From contig NZ_AUAX01000014.1 of NCBI RefSeq assembly GCF_000428945.1, positions 124,001-188,000 on the forward strand: 64,000 bases of DNA. Reading direction: 5' to 3'. Source of the DNA: Hamadaea tsunoensis DSM 44101. Its GTDB lineage: Bacteria; Actinomycetota; Actinomycetes; Mycobacteriales; Micromonosporaceae. This document shows, in pieces, positions 8,947-17,753 of this stretch. Made by a program: the position numbers and the translations under genes. The first letter of the stretch is position 1; every line of letters starts with the position of its first letter. A model generated the notes under the pieces. That model saw only the letters and a list, made by a program, of their open reading frames with translations. It searched no databases and was not told where the DNA came from.

Positions 8947-11256
8947 ATGTCCGCTGGTCTGATGAAGTCGGCGGAGGCCGCAGCCTCGCATCGACGGCGG
9001 GCTCACGCACTGGATCGGCGCCGTTGGTGGCGCCCGGAGGATCATCGACTGCGTCGGAAGATGTTGGCGATCTTGGTCCTTCCGGTGGTCATGCTGCTCG
9101 TCATCTCCGGCTTGCTTATCGCAGGGAACGCGGGTGAGGCGGTGGCGGCACGCCGGCTGGTAGCTCTCGCTCGCTTGTCTGCGGCGTCTGGTGAGTTGGC
9201 GTCTCGGCTGTCCGATGAGCGGGCCCAGGCGGCGGTGACGGTGATGGGCGGATTCGGTGATTTCGCTGGTGTGGCGAACGCTGTGGATGCCGCTTCGGCG
9301 TCGTGGCGGTCGGCGCGTCACGCCGTTAGCGATGGCGGCGGGGATGGCGAGGCGGCGCTGCGGCGGGTTGAGGTTCAGCTGGACGGTCTGGTCCATCTTC
9401 GTGAAGAGGCGAGGAATGGCAGGCGTACCGCCTTGTCGGTGGTGGTCTTGCGGTATCAGCTGTTGATTGCGGCGTTGCTTGATGTGCGGCAGACGCTGAT
9501 CGTGGCCGGGGCGCCGGCCGAGCTTGCGGTTCGGGTTCGTGCGGCGGTGGCTCTGTCGCAAGCGGCGGAGTCTGCGGGGCAGTTGCAGGTCAGCGTCCTT
9601 CGGGCGAGCAGGCTCAGTGCGGTGACCCCGGCTGCGGCAGCGCAGATCGCGTCGGAACGGGCGGGCTGGTCGGAGTCGTTGCAGGGCTGGACCACGGGAG
9701 CGCCGCCGGCCTGGCGGGTGCTGCTGGACCAGTCGCTGACCGGCGATGACGTGTTGACCGCGCAGCGCCTGGATGGTGCGGTGAGCCGCACTGCCGTCGG
9801 GGATCGGCTGGTGGTTCCCCTCGCTGATTGGATGTCGGCCCAGAACGGTCGGCAGGAGCGGCTACGGCGGGTGATGGCTGCGGCCGACGCTGCGGTGGTT
9901 GTCGACCTCGCGGCGTGGGGTCGTGAGCGTACGGCCAGCGCAGTGACGACAGGTCTGGTGACGTTGCTGGCGCTGACGCTGACGATTTGGCTTGCGTCCT
10001 TCGTAGCCCGCCGTACGATCCACCGGTTCACGACCTTGCACCGGCAGGCCGTGCTGATGGCTGGATCCGGCCTGCAGAAGGCGGTCCAGGACCTGTCGGG
10101 CCGCTCGGACCTCGAACAGTACGACTCTGTCAGCGCTGCCAAGTTGGTCGCACCGCTACTGGAGGAGACAGGCGCTGACGAGGTCACCGATGTCACTCGG
10201 GCGTTCAACGAGGTGCAGCTGACCGCGCTGGGACTTGCGGTGAGCCAGGTCGTTGCCCGTCGGGCGGTCAGCGGCGCTGTTGTCGACATTGGACGGCGGG
10301 TGCAGCGGTTGTTGCACCAGGTGACCAAGGGTCTGGACGCGGCCGAGGCGAAGGAGACCGACCCGGAACGACTCGGCCGCCTGTTCCACATCGACATGCG
10401 GGCGGCGCTGATCTCCCGGCTGAACTCCAACCTCCTGCTTCTAGGGGGAGTTCCCACCGGCACGCACGGCCGACCCGAATCTCTCAACGACGTCATCCAG
10501 GCCGCTGTCTCGCACGTCGAGGACTTCCAACGCGTCACCGTCACCTGCCGCACCGACATCCTGGTCCGTGATGAGGCAGTCGATGCCGTCGTCCAGGCCC
10601 TCTCGGAGCTGATCGACAACGGCTTGAAGTTCTCGAATGCGCCGGTGCACGTGGAAGCGGCCGTTATCGACGGTACGGCGATCGTGCGGGTCACAGACCG
10701 CGGCGTGGGCATGAAGCCAGACGAACTACCGAAGGCCAATCAGCAGCTGGCTGGCGTACCCGACACCGACCGGCAGGTCCCCGGCTTGCGCCGGATGGGA
10801 CTTCAGGTCGTCGCACTCATAGCCGCACAGCACCAGCTGGACGTGCGGCTGCAAGCCGAGGACATGGGCGGCACGGCGGCATCGATGCACCTGCCTGCCG
10901 CACTGCTACTGCCCGCACCGCCGGCTTCTGCGGATCCGGTCGTCCGCACTGACCTGGTCGGCGCCCGGCGCGGGGTAGTTCCCCGTCCGCTGGATCGCAC
11001 TGACCTCGGCCGCCAGTGGCCGCCGCGCGTGCCGCCGGTCGAGGCGGCCGACCCGGCGACGACCGTGTCCGGGCTGCCGGTACGCCCCAGGTCGCCCGCC
11101 GCACTCGAACCAGCGCGGCGGGTTGTCGTTGCCGCGCCGCGCGATCACCAGGTCCGGGCCGCGTCCCTGGCGGCTATGCAGCGAGTCTTCCGAACCGGCC
11201 GTGCACGCCGGGTCGCCCGTCCATTCACCGAACCTTCGCGAGGAGAACGACCATGA
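8947..11256 (+). CDS. Conservon-type sensor histidine kinase-like protein (CvnA-like)
   Basis: A 769-residue membrane protein. The first transmembrane segment is at about residues 39-60, an extracellular helical region of some 270 residues resembles nitrate/nitrite-sensing (NIT) domains, the second transmembrane segment is at about 334-354, and a HAMP-like linker and HATPase domain follow (N-box E-L-I-D-N-G-L-K-F-S near 554, then D-R-G-V-G-M). The proline-rich tail is unstructured. The dimerisation segment reads L-F-H-I-D-M-R at 479-485, where relatives usually have D-H-x-A-T-R, so the phospho-accepting histidine may be absent. The start is ATG 8947 behind GGGGGAGG (8933-8940). The gene overlaps the roadblock gene by ATGA. 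Confidence 0.85.
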   Translation: MSAGLMKSAEAAASHRRRAHALDRRRWWRPEDHRLRRKMLAILVLPVVMLLVISGLLIAGNAGEAVAARRLVALARLSAASGELASRLSDERAQAAVTVMGGFGDFAGVANAVDAASASWRSARHAVSDGGGDGEAALRRVEVQLDGLVHLREEARNGRRTALSVVVLRYQLLIAALLDVRQTLIVAGAPAELAVRVRAAVALSQAAESAGQLQVSVLRASRLSAVTPAAAAQIASERAGWSESLQGWTTGAPPAWRVLLDQSLTGDDVLTAQRLDGAVSRTAVGDRLVVPLADWMSAQNGRQERLRRVMAAADAAVVVDLAAWGRERTASAVTTGLVTLLALTLTIWLASFVARRTIHRFTTLHRQAVLMAGSGLQKAVQDLSGRSDLEQYDSVSAAKLVAPLLEETGADEVTDVTRAFNEVQLTALGLAVSQVVARRAVSGAVVDIGRRVQRLLHQVTKGLDAAEAKETDPERLGRLFHIDMRAALISRLNSNLLLLGGVPTGTHGRPESLNDVIQAAVSHVEDFQRVTVTCRTDILVRDEAVDAVVQALSELIDNGLKFSNAPVHVEAAVIDGTAIVRVTDRGVGMKPDELPKANQQLAGVPDTDRQVPGLRRMGLQVVALIAAQHQLDVRLQAEDMGGTAASMHLPAALLLPAPPASADPVVRTDLVGARRGVVPRPLDRTDLGRQWPPRVPPVEAADPATTVSGLPVRPRSPAALEPARRVVVAAPRDHQVRAASLAAMQRVFRTGRARRVARPFTEPSRGERP

Positions 11257-11687
11257 CCGCGCTCAGCGAACAGCTCACGGACGAGCCGGGATCGGCCGTC
11301 GACACCGGCCTGGTACTCAAGCTGCTCGACGACGTGGTCGCAGCAGTGCCGGGGATCGAACACATGTTGTCGGTGACCGGCGACGGGCTGCTCCAAGCGG
11401 CCAGCAGCGACGTGCCTCGCGACATGGCCGACACGCTCGCCGCGGTCGTGTCCGGGCTGATCTCGCTGGGCACCAGCGCCGACCCGATGCTCAACGGCGG
11501 TGGCCTGGCGTCGATGGTCCTGGAGTTCCACGCCGGCTACCTGATCGTCATGCCGGTCCCCGACGGAACCCATCTGGCCGCGACCACGAGCGACAATCCG
11601 GACCTAGGCCAGATCAGCTTCGAGCTGATGTCCCTGGCCGAAAGGTTCGGCGCGACCGCGTTGAGGGTCGGTCGCCGGAATGCGTAG
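11253..11687 (+). CDS. Roadblock/LC7 domain protein (CvnB-like)
   Basis: A 144-residue protein matching the roadblock/LC7 proteins of Streptomyces conservons: an N-terminal helix (L-L-D-D-V-V-A-A-V-P-G-I), S-V-T-G-D-G-L, and a glycine-rich strand segment. These proteins bind the partner small GTPase and may act as its regulator at the membrane. AGGAGA precedes the ATG, which overlaps the kinase stop; the 3' end overlaps the GTPase gene by 8 bases. In canonical conservons a DUF742 protein (CvnC) lies between this gene and the GTPase; here none fits. Confidence 0.87.
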   Translation: MTALSEQLTDEPGSAVDTGLVLKLLDDVVAAVPGIEHMLSVTGDGLLQAASSDVPRDMADTLAAVVSGLISLGTSADPMLNGGGLASMVLEFHAGYLIVMPVPDGTHLAATTSDNPDLGQISFELMSLAERFGATALRVGRRNA

Positions 11688-12279
11688 CGCACCACCGGCC
11701 GCGACGTCGTTGAAGGTCCTCGTCGCCGGCGGGTTCGGCGCCGGGAAAACCACCTTCGTCAATGCGGTATCCGATATTCCGGCGGTGACCACCGAAGCCC
11801 CCATGACCGAGGCGAGCGCCGGTGTCGACGACCTGTCGTTCGTGCCCGACAAGCGATCCACAACGGTCGCGATGGACTTCGGCCGCGTCGACCTGGCCGA
11901 TGACATTCACCTGTACCTGTTCGCGACGCCGGGCCAGGAGCGGTTCTGGTTCATGTGGGACAACCTCGCCCGCGGTGCCATCGGCGCGGTCGTCCTCGCC
12001 GACGTCCGGCGCCTGGGCGACTGCTTCGCGGCGATCGACTACTTCGACCACACCCGCGTGCCGTACGTCGTCGTGGTCAACCGCTTCGACGGCGCGAGGG
12101 AGTATCCGGCCGCTGATATCCGCGACGCGCTGACGGTCGACGCGCACGTGCCGGTGCTGTTCTGCGACGCGCGCAGCCGCGACGGAGTCAAGACCACCCT
12201 GATCGAACTGGTGCAGCACCTGCTCCGCCGACGCGGTGTCGCCGCCCCTGATCGGCGGGCTCTGCCCGTCGCCGTGTAA
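11680..12279 (+). CDS. Small GTPase of the conservon type (CvnD-like)
   Basis: A 199-residue P-loop GTPase. The G1 loop G-G-F-G-A-G-K-T-T is at residues 17-25, the G3 motif A-T-P-G-Q-E-R-F is central, and a variant G4 motif N-R-F-D replaces N-K-x-D. The NRFD form is common in CvnD proteins. It would switch between GTP and GDP states in response to the sensor and roadblock protein. It starts inside the roadblock gene and ends 25 bases before the lipoprotein gene of the ABC importer, so signalling and transport genes appear to be one transcription unit. Confidence 0.9.
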   Translation: MRSAPPAATSLKVLVAGGFGAGKTTFVNAVSDIPAVTTEAPMTEASAGVDDLSFVPDKRSTTVAMDFGRVDLADDIHLYLFATPGQERFWFMWDNLARGAIGAVVLADVRRLGDCFAAIDYFDHTRVPYVVVVNRFDGAREYPAADIRDALTVDAHVPVLFCDARSRDGVKTTLIELVQHLLRRRGVAAPDRRALPVAV

Positions 12280-12304
12280 CCCCTGCGATCAAAGGAACCC
12301 CTTC

Positions 12305-13522
12305 ATGACCTCCCCTTCCCTGCGGCGCATGCTGACCACCGTCGCGGCCGCAACGCTCGTGGCAACTGCCGGGTGTAGCGGCTCCGCACTCGATGACCAT
12401 CCCGACTCTGCCGCGGCCGCGTTGCCGATCGGCATGGTGGCCGCCCGGACCGGCGTCTACAAAGCGGTCGGCGACGATATGATGCACGGCTTCCAGCTCT
12501 ACCTGGATCAGCACGGCGGCAAGCTCGGCGGCCGACCGGTCAACCTCATCGTGGAAGACGAGCAGGCCGGCGGCGAACCGGCCCGCACCGCCGCGCAGAA
12601 GCTGATCACCGCCGATCACGTGGTCGCGTTGACCGGCATCGTCGCCGGAAACTCCATCTCGGCGGTCAAACCGCTGCTCGACCAGTACAAGGTGCCGCTG
12701 CTCGGCTCGAACGCCCGCCCGGCCGTCGGTACCGAGAAGGGACAGATCCCGGACCTGAACTGGGTGTGGCACACCAGCTACATCTCCACCGAGCCCGGCG
12801 AGGCGATGGGTGCCTACGTCGCCGCCCACGCCGGGGGTCCGGTGTGGATCGTCTGCCCGGACTACCAAGGCGGCTACGACGAATGCGGCGGTTTTCAGAA
12901 GGCGTTCCTCGCCGCCGGCGGAAAGGTGGCCAACCCCGACGGGAAGATCGCCTGGACGCCGTTCCCCAGCACGACGAACTTCCAGCCGTACCTGACCGCG
13001 ATCCGGGACTCGGACGCCGCAGCGGTCTACACCTTCTACGCCGGCGGATCCGCGATCGACTTCGTCAAGCAGTACGCGCAGTTCATCGGGCCGAAGATTC
13101 CCTTGTACGCAGCCGGCTTCCTCACCGAGGGATCAGTCCTCGCCGCCCAGGGCGACGCCGCGAAGGGCATCCGCAACAGCCTCAACTACTCCCCGGACCT
13201 GTCCAACCCAGCCAACAGCAAGTTCGTCGCCGACTACCAGTCCAAATACGGCAGCCTGCCGACGACGTTCTCGATGGCGTCGTTCGACGCGGCCGCGGTG
13301 CTGGACAAGGCCATCGCGGCCGCGGCCCGCGGGGAGGTCACCGCGGCGTCGATCAACGACGCGATCGGCGCCGTCGGCCAGATCGACTCCCCGCGCGGCG
13401 TGTGGCAGTTCTCGCTCAAGACCCACACCCCGGTACAGACCTGGTACCTGCGCGAAGTGCGGATGGACGGACCGGTCCTCAACAACATGCTCGTCCAGGA
13501 ACTCGGCACCCTGGGCGGCTGA
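12305..13522 (+). CDS. ABC importer substrate-binding lipoprotein (LIV type)
   Basis: A 405-residue protein with a lipoprotein signal peptide (lipobox ending T-A-G-C, lipidated Cys24). The mature part resembles the periplasmic binding proteins of branched-chain amino acid and amide importers (peripla_BP_6 type): G-M-V-A-A-R-T-G near the start and V-E-D-E-Q-A-G-G-E-P further on. It captures the ligand outside the cell and delivers it to the permeases encoded downstream. AAAGGAA precedes ATG 12305. The conserved family covers amino acids, urea and aromatic compounds, so the ligand is not predictable. A long hairpin follows the gene. Confidence 0.88.
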   Translation: MTSPSLRRMLTTVAAATLVATAGCSGSALDDHPDSAAAALPIGMVAARTGVYKAVGDDMMHGFQLYLDQHGGKLGGRPVNLIVEDEQAGGEPARTAAQKLITADHVVALTGIVAGNSISAVKPLLDQYKVPLLGSNARPAVGTEKGQIPDLNWVWHTSYISTEPGEAMGAYVAAHAGGPVWIVCPDYQGGYDECGGFQKAFLAAGGKVANPDGKIAWTPFPSTTNFQPYLTAIRDSDAAAVYTFYAGGSAIDFVKQYAQFIGPKIPLYAAGFLTEGSVLAAQGDAAKGIRNSLNYSPDLSNPANSKFVADYQSKYGSLPTTFSMASFDAAAVLDKAIAAAARGEVTAASINDAIGAVGQIDSPRGVWQFSLKTHTPVQTWYLREVRMDGPVLNNMLVQELGTLGG

Positions 13523-13549
13523 CCACAAAGGACCTTACGGCACCTCCCC

Positions 13550-13622
13550 TGGGGTGGGCGGGTCCGGCGCCGCGAGCGCCGTTGAGCCGGCGTACCCGAC
13601 CGGCGCCGCCCCGCCCACCCCA
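13550..13622. terminator. Long intercistronic inverted repeat
   Basis: TGGGGTGGGCGGG at 13550-13562 is perfectly complementary to CCCGCCCACCCCA at 13610-13622. The 47-base loop contains further GC-rich symmetry (CGGCGCCG). There is no T-run. It lies 28 bases after the binding-protein stop, inside the operon, so partial termination or 3' protection of the binding-protein mRNA is more likely than full termination. Confidence 0.6.
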
Positions 13623-13657
13623 CCTTCCGCACAGACCACGAAAGGCACCGATCACCA

Positions 13658-14440
13658 ATGACCGCCGGCTACGCGTTCACAGGTACGAAGGCCGTCCCCG
13701 ACCAACTCGCCGCCCTCACCGAAGGCTTCGACCCGTTCACCCGCCGATCCCTGTCCACCATCGGGATCGTGCCCGGTTGGCAGGTCCTGGAGGTCGGTGC
13801 CGGGACGGGCACGATCGCGAGGTGGATCGCCGACCAGCTCGGCACCACAGGCATCGTGTCGGCCACCGACATCGACACCCGCTACATCCCGAGCCACCGG
13901 GCCATCACCGCATTGCACCACGACATCGTCACCGGGGAGCTTCCCGCCGACTTCTACGACGTAGTCCACGCGCGTCTGGTACTCATGCATCTGCGCCAGC
14001 GTGAAGAGGTCGTGCGTCGCCTGCTGGGGGCGCTGCGGCCAGGGGGCGTGCTGGTGCTGCACGAGTTCGACTGCACCGTCCCGCGCGCGGTGGTGTGTGG
14101 GGATAACGACCAGGTGGACCTGTTCGCCAAGGTCGTCGACGGCATCAACTGCGTCCTGGACGATGCCGGGGCCCGGCTGGACTGGGGAAGCACCGCCGCC
14201 CGCGTCCTGGTTCGCCAGGGCTTCACCGGCGTGACCGTGACCGCGCACGCCGAGAGCTTCGTCGGCGGCAGTCCGTGGGCGCGGCTCGGTGCGATCAACA
14301 CCATCCAGCTCGCCGACCGGCTGCACGGCTGCGGGTTGAGCGCCAACGACCTGTACGCGTTCCGGATGATGATGGACGATCCGCGGTTCTGCGCGATGTC
14401 GTACCTGATGACCTGCACGGTCGGGCGGCGTCCGGCGTGA
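13658..14440 (+). CDS. Class I SAM-dependent methyltransferase
   Basis: A 260-residue protein. SAM-binding motif I is V-L-E-V-G-A-G-T-G-T near residues 46-55, an acidic residue ends the second strand (T-D-I-D), and D-V-V-H-A-R is the motif-IV region, as in UbiE-like small-molecule methyltransferases. It probably methylates a small metabolite in the cytoplasm. It is embedded between the binding protein and the permease of an ABC importer and overlaps the permease gene by GTGA, which ties its activity to the imported or sensed ligand. Substrate unknown. Confidence 0.88.
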   Translation: MTAGYAFTGTKAVPDQLAALTEGFDPFTRRSLSTIGIVPGWQVLEVGAGTGTIARWIADQLGTTGIVSATDIDTRYIPSHRAITALHHDIVTGELPADFYDVVHARLVLMHLRQREEVVRRLLGALRPGGVLVLHEFDCTVPRAVVCGDNDQVDLFAKVVDGINCVLDDAGARLDWGSTAARVLVRQGFTGVTVTAHAESFVGGSPWARLGAINTIQLADRLHGCGLSANDLYAFRMMMDDPRFCAMSYLMTCTVGRRPA

Positions 14441-15291
14441 GCATTGTGGGGATCGCTGACGCCGCCGCCATCGGGCTGCTGTACTTCGTGATCGCGTCCG
14501 GGCTGACTCTCATCCTGGGCTCGTTGCGGATACTCAGCCTCGCCCACGGCAGCGTCTACCTGGCCGGCGGCTATCTGGCCTGGCTACTGCACGCCGACAC
14601 GCCCAGCGGGTTCGTGCTCGCGTGCGGTGCGGCGATCCCCACCGGCATCGCTATTGGCGGGCTGTGCGCGGCAGTGACCTGGCCGCTGCGTGCGTACGGG
14701 CACCTCGCTCAAGCTCTGGCCACCCTCGGGCTCAGCCTGATCGGCGGCCAGCTGATCGCGGCGGCCACCGGCGGAACCTGGTTGCCGGCCAAGCCACCAC
14801 CGCCGCTGGCCGCCGTTATCAACCTGGCCGGCCACCGATATCCGGCCTACCGCCTGGGATTCATCGCCGTCGCCGCTGTGATCGCCGCCGGCCTGTGGTG
14901 GGTAATGACCCTTACCCGCGCCGGGATCGTGGTCCGGGCGGTCGCCGACGACGCGCAAATGGCTGCCTCCACCGGCATCCGGCCGTCATTCGTCCACACA
15001 GGAGTGTTTGCGGCCGGGACGACGTTGGCGGTACTGGCCGGAGTGCTGGCCGCGCCGATCCTCCCGGCCGGCCCTGGCGTGGATGAACAACTGCTGGTGT
15101 GGAGCCTGATCATCGTGGTCCTCGGCGGCCCCGGCGACCTACGTGGCGCTTTGGCCGCATCGCTGGCGGCGGGAACGGTGTCGGCGATCGGCGTGGTCGT
15201 CCTGCCCACCCTCGCCCCATTCCTGCTCCTCGTACTGGTACTGGTAGCCCTCGTGGTGCGCCCGGCCGGGCTCGGACGGAGCCTGGCATGA
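14437..15291 (+). CDS. ABC importer permease, LivH type
   Basis: A 284-residue polytopic membrane protein with about eight hydrophobic segments. The early segment G-L-T-L-I-L-G-S-L-R-I-L-S-L-A-H-G-S is the typical LivH N-terminal signature, and E-E-Q-L-type/G-G-P-G-D-L near the C-terminus matches the family EAA-like region that contacts the ATPases. The start is GTG 14437 overlapping the methyltransferase stop. It forms the channel with the LivM-type protein that follows. The start was chosen from the overlap; the upstream frame is a shadow. Confidence 0.88.
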   Translation: MSIVGIADAAAIGLLYFVIASGLTLILGSLRILSLAHGSVYLAGGYLAWLLHADTPSGFVLACGAAIPTGIAIGGLCAAVTWPLRAYGHLAQALATLGLSLIGGQLIAAATGGTWLPAKPPPPLAAVINLAGHRYPAYRLGFIAVAAVIAAGLWWVMTLTRAGIVVRAVADDAQMAASTGIRPSFVHTGVFAAGTTLAVLAGVLAAPILPAGPGVDEQLLVWSLIIVVLGGPGDLRGALAASLAAGTVSAIGVVVLPTLAPFLLLVLVLVALVVRPAGLGRSLA

Positions 15292-16223
15292 GGCGCCGCA
15301 ACCTTGCGCGTCCGGCCGCGCTCATTGTGGCGGTGCTAGCGGTGCCGTTCGTGGCCGACGCGTACGCCACCACGGTCGCCGCCCGGATCCTGGCCCTCGG
15401 GCTGTTGTCGGTCGCCGTGCACCAACTGTCGGCCCGCCCTCATCTGGCGTCGCTGGGACACGGCGCCTACTTCGGCGCCGGCGCGTACGTCACCGCCGTC
15501 CTCGACCACGCCGGGATGCACCTCGGGCCGGTGCACCTGGCCGCCGGCGCCGCCACGGGGGCGGCCGCCGCCGGCGTGGCCGCGGTCGGGCTGGCCCGAC
15601 TACGGGGCCTCGGTTACGTGCTGGCCAGCCTCACCGTAGGGCTGCTCGCCGCGACCATCGCCGTCAGCTCCCGGACGGTGACCGGTGGCAGCGACGGCAT
15701 CAGCGCCGGCCCGCCCGTCTTGTGGCCGGGAACCGGCCGCCTGCAAGGAATCGGGCCGACGTACCTGTGGATCGCCGCGATCGTGATCGCCGCTGGGCTT
15801 CTGCTGGCCGCGCACGCCCGCTCTCCGCTGGCGATCGTGCTGATCGGGATCGGCGACGCCGAGCAGCGGATGCGGTCGATCGGCTACCCCGTCGGGCGGG
15901 TGCTGTGGACCGCCCACGTGATCTCCGGCGCGACCGCCGCGACGGCCGGGGTGCTGTGGATGCACGCCACCGGCTACATCGCCCCCGCCGATCTCGGCCT
16001 GTCCACCGCGGCCGTCGCCCTGGCCGCGGCGACGATCGCCGACCAGCGCGGCCTGATCGCCACCATCGCCGCCACCGGCGTACTCGTCCTGGCCCGCGAC
16101 GTCGCCACCAGCTACCTGCCGCCGGCCGGATTCGGGCCGCTGTGGCTGGGCGTACTGCTCCTCGCCCTCGCCTACGCCCCGCTCGCCCGTCGCCTGCGCG
16201 CCCCACGGGAGGCCACGGTATGA
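15288..16223 (+). CDS. ABC importer permease, LivM type
   Basis: A 311-residue polytopic membrane protein. The segment L-A-S-L-G-H-G-A-Y-F-G-A-G-A-Y is the LivM hallmark, followed by multiple hydrophobic helices and the T-G-G-S-D-G-I region. It pairs with the LivH-type permease. It starts at ATG 15288, overlapping the previous stop, and ends overlapping the first ATPase gene. It is somewhat shorter than typical LivM proteins, as is common for actinomycete relatives. Confidence 0.88.
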   Translation: MRRRNLARPAALIVAVLAVPFVADAYATTVAARILALGLLSVAVHQLSARPHLASLGHGAYFGAGAYVTAVLDHAGMHLGPVHLAAGAATGAAAAGVAAVGLARLRGLGYVLASLTVGLLAATIAVSSRTVTGGSDGISAGPPVLWPGTGRLQGIGPTYLWIAAIVIAAGLLLAAHARSPLAIVLIGIGDAEQRMRSIGYPVGRVLWTAHVISGATAATAGVLWMHATGYIAPADLGLSTAAVALAAATIADQRGLIATIAATGVLVLARDVATSYLPPAGFGPLWLGVLLLALAYAPLARRLRAPREATV

Positions 16224-16921
16224 CCGGCAACCTCCTCCTGCACGTCGACCGAGTAACCCACCGCTACGACAACCTGGTGACCGTCGACAATCTCAGCCTG
16301 CCGCTCGAATACGGCCAGCGGCTCGCGCTGCGCGGCGCGAACGGCTCCGGCAAGACGACACTGCTCAGCCTCATCGACGGGACCCTCACACCCGCGTCGG
16401 GCCGCATCATGTTCGCCGGCAACGACATCACCACCTGGCCGCCGCACCGGCGCGCGGCGTTCGGCATCGCGCGGGTCTTCCAAACACCGCAGGCCGCCGC
16501 CCGGCTCAGCGTACGCGCCAACATCCTGCTCGGCGTGCGCCAGCACCGCCACCAGGGCCTCAAGGCCCTGCCCATGACCGCGGCCATGGCCCGCGAACTG
16601 GATGCGAACGCCTACGAGATCGCCGCGTGGGTCGGCCTGACCGGCTTGGCGGACGTGCCCGCCGGGCTGCTGTCCTACGGCCACCGCCGCCAACTCGACC
16701 TGGCGATGGCCCTGGCGATCGAGCCCGTGCTGCTCCTGCTCGACGAACCGACCGCCGGGCTATCACCGGATGAGACCGTCATCATCACCGGGCTGCTGCG
16801 CGATCTGCCGCCCCGCATCGCCTATGTGCTGGTCGAACACGACACGGTGGTCGCCGACCGCACCACGACGGCCGCCGTCCGCCTCGGACCGACCGCCGAC
16901 AATACGCAGGTGCTGCGATGA
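16220..16921 (+). CDS. ABC importer ATPase, LivG type
   Basis: A 233-residue ABC ATPase. Walker A G-A-N-G-S-G-K-T is near residues 37-44, the signature is L-S-Y-G-H-R-R-Q rather than LSGGQ (normal for LivG), Walker B is L-L-L-L-D-E-P-T-A-G-L-S, and the switch histidine is in V-E-H-D. R-V-F-Q-T-P provides the Q-loop. It powers uptake together with the LivF-type ATPase. ATGA overlaps join it to both neighbours. Confidence 0.92.
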   Translation: MTGNLLLHVDRVTHRYDNLVTVDNLSLPLEYGQRLALRGANGSGKTTLLSLIDGTLTPASGRIMFAGNDITTWPPHRRAAFGIARVFQTPQAAARLSVRANILLGVRQHRHQGLKALPMTAAMARELDANAYEIAAWVGLTGLADVPAGLLSYGHRRQLDLAMALAIEPVLLLLDEPTAGLSPDETVIITGLLRDLPPRIAYVLVEHDTVVADRTTTAAVRLGPTADNTQVLR

Positions 16922-17589
16922 CCCGACCTGTTGTCCAGCTGGAGCGGGTCACCGGCGGCCACGACCGCCACCAGGTCCTGCACGACATCACCATGACCCT
17001 GCACCGTGGGCAGATCGGCCTGCTGACCGGCCGCAACGGAGCCGGCAAGACCACCCTGATCTCCACCGTGGCCGGACACCTGCCCGTCACCGGCGGCCGC
17101 ATCCTGCTGCACGGCCGTGACATCACCCGCCAGTCCGCCTACGCGCGGGCACAGGCGCAGATTGCTGTTGTCCCGCAAGGCAAACGGCTGTTCGGGTCAC
17201 TGACCGTCGCCGAGCATCTTGCCCTCACCGGCGCCCCGGCCACCGTCCAAGCGCAGATCCTCGACCTGCTGCCCGCGCTGCGCGACAAGCAGCGCTCGCG
17301 TCCCAGCCAGCTGTCCGGCGGCCAGCAACAGATGCTCGCCATCGCCCGCGCCATCGCGATGCCGCCCGCGGTCCTGCTCCTCGACGAACCCGCCGAAGGA
17401 CTCGCCCCGCCGGTCACCGCAGCGCTCGTCGACATCATCACCATCCTGGCCGAACGGGGAGCCGCGGTCCTGATCGCCGACCATGCCCGCTTCTGGCCCG
17501 CCAATACGACCTGGCACCTCGACCGCGGCCACCTCACACCCGCCTGCCAGCACACGACCGTCCATCCGCAGACCCTGGAGATGCGCTGA
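16918..17589 (+). CDS. ABC importer ATPase, LivF type
   Basis: A 223-residue ABC ATPase. Walker A is G-R-N-G-A-G-K-T-T, the Q-loop V-V-P-Q-G is a LivF trait, and the full signature L-S-G-G-Q-Q-Q-M and Walker B L-L-L-D-E-P-A-E-G-L follow. The H-loop is A-D-H-A. It completes a five-component importer. The stop codon overlaps the ATG of a very small gene (TGATG at 17587-17591). Confidence 0.92.
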   Translation: MTRPVVQLERVTGGHDRHQVLHDITMTLHRGQIGLLTGRNGAGKTTLISTVAGHLPVTGGRILLHGRDITRQSAYARAQAQIAVVPQGKRLFGSLTVAEHLALTGAPATVQAQILDLLPALRDKQRSRPSQLSGGQQQMLAIARAIAMPPAVLLLDEPAEGLAPPVTAALVDIITILAERGAAVLIADHARFWPANTTWHLDRGHLTPACQHTTVHPQTLEMR

Positions 17590-17753
17590 TGCCCCTGGAA
17601 CTCGTCACCCCGCCGATCGGCACGCTCGCCGACTGCCGCACCTGCGGCCGGCTGGCTACCTGGGACGCCGTGCACGGCTGGATGCACGTGGCGACCGGTC
17701 ACCCGCCCGACACGCCGCCGCATCCGGCCAGCATCGACTGGGCGCCCCGATGA
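17589..17753 (+). CDS. 54-residue protein with a Cys-x-x-Cys pair
   Basis: A short frame from ATG 17589 to TGA 17751-17753, joined by TGATG to the LivF stop and by ATGA to the next gene. The protein contains C-R-T-C-G-R followed by W and H-G-W-M-H, the look of a small zinc-binding treble. Its coupling on both sides is the main evidence that it is translated. Function unknown; it could be a metal-binding accessory or a regulatory peptide of the transport operon. Confidence 0.6.
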   Translation: MPLELVTPPIGTLADCRTCGRLATWDAVHGWMHVATGHPPDTPPHPASIDWAPR

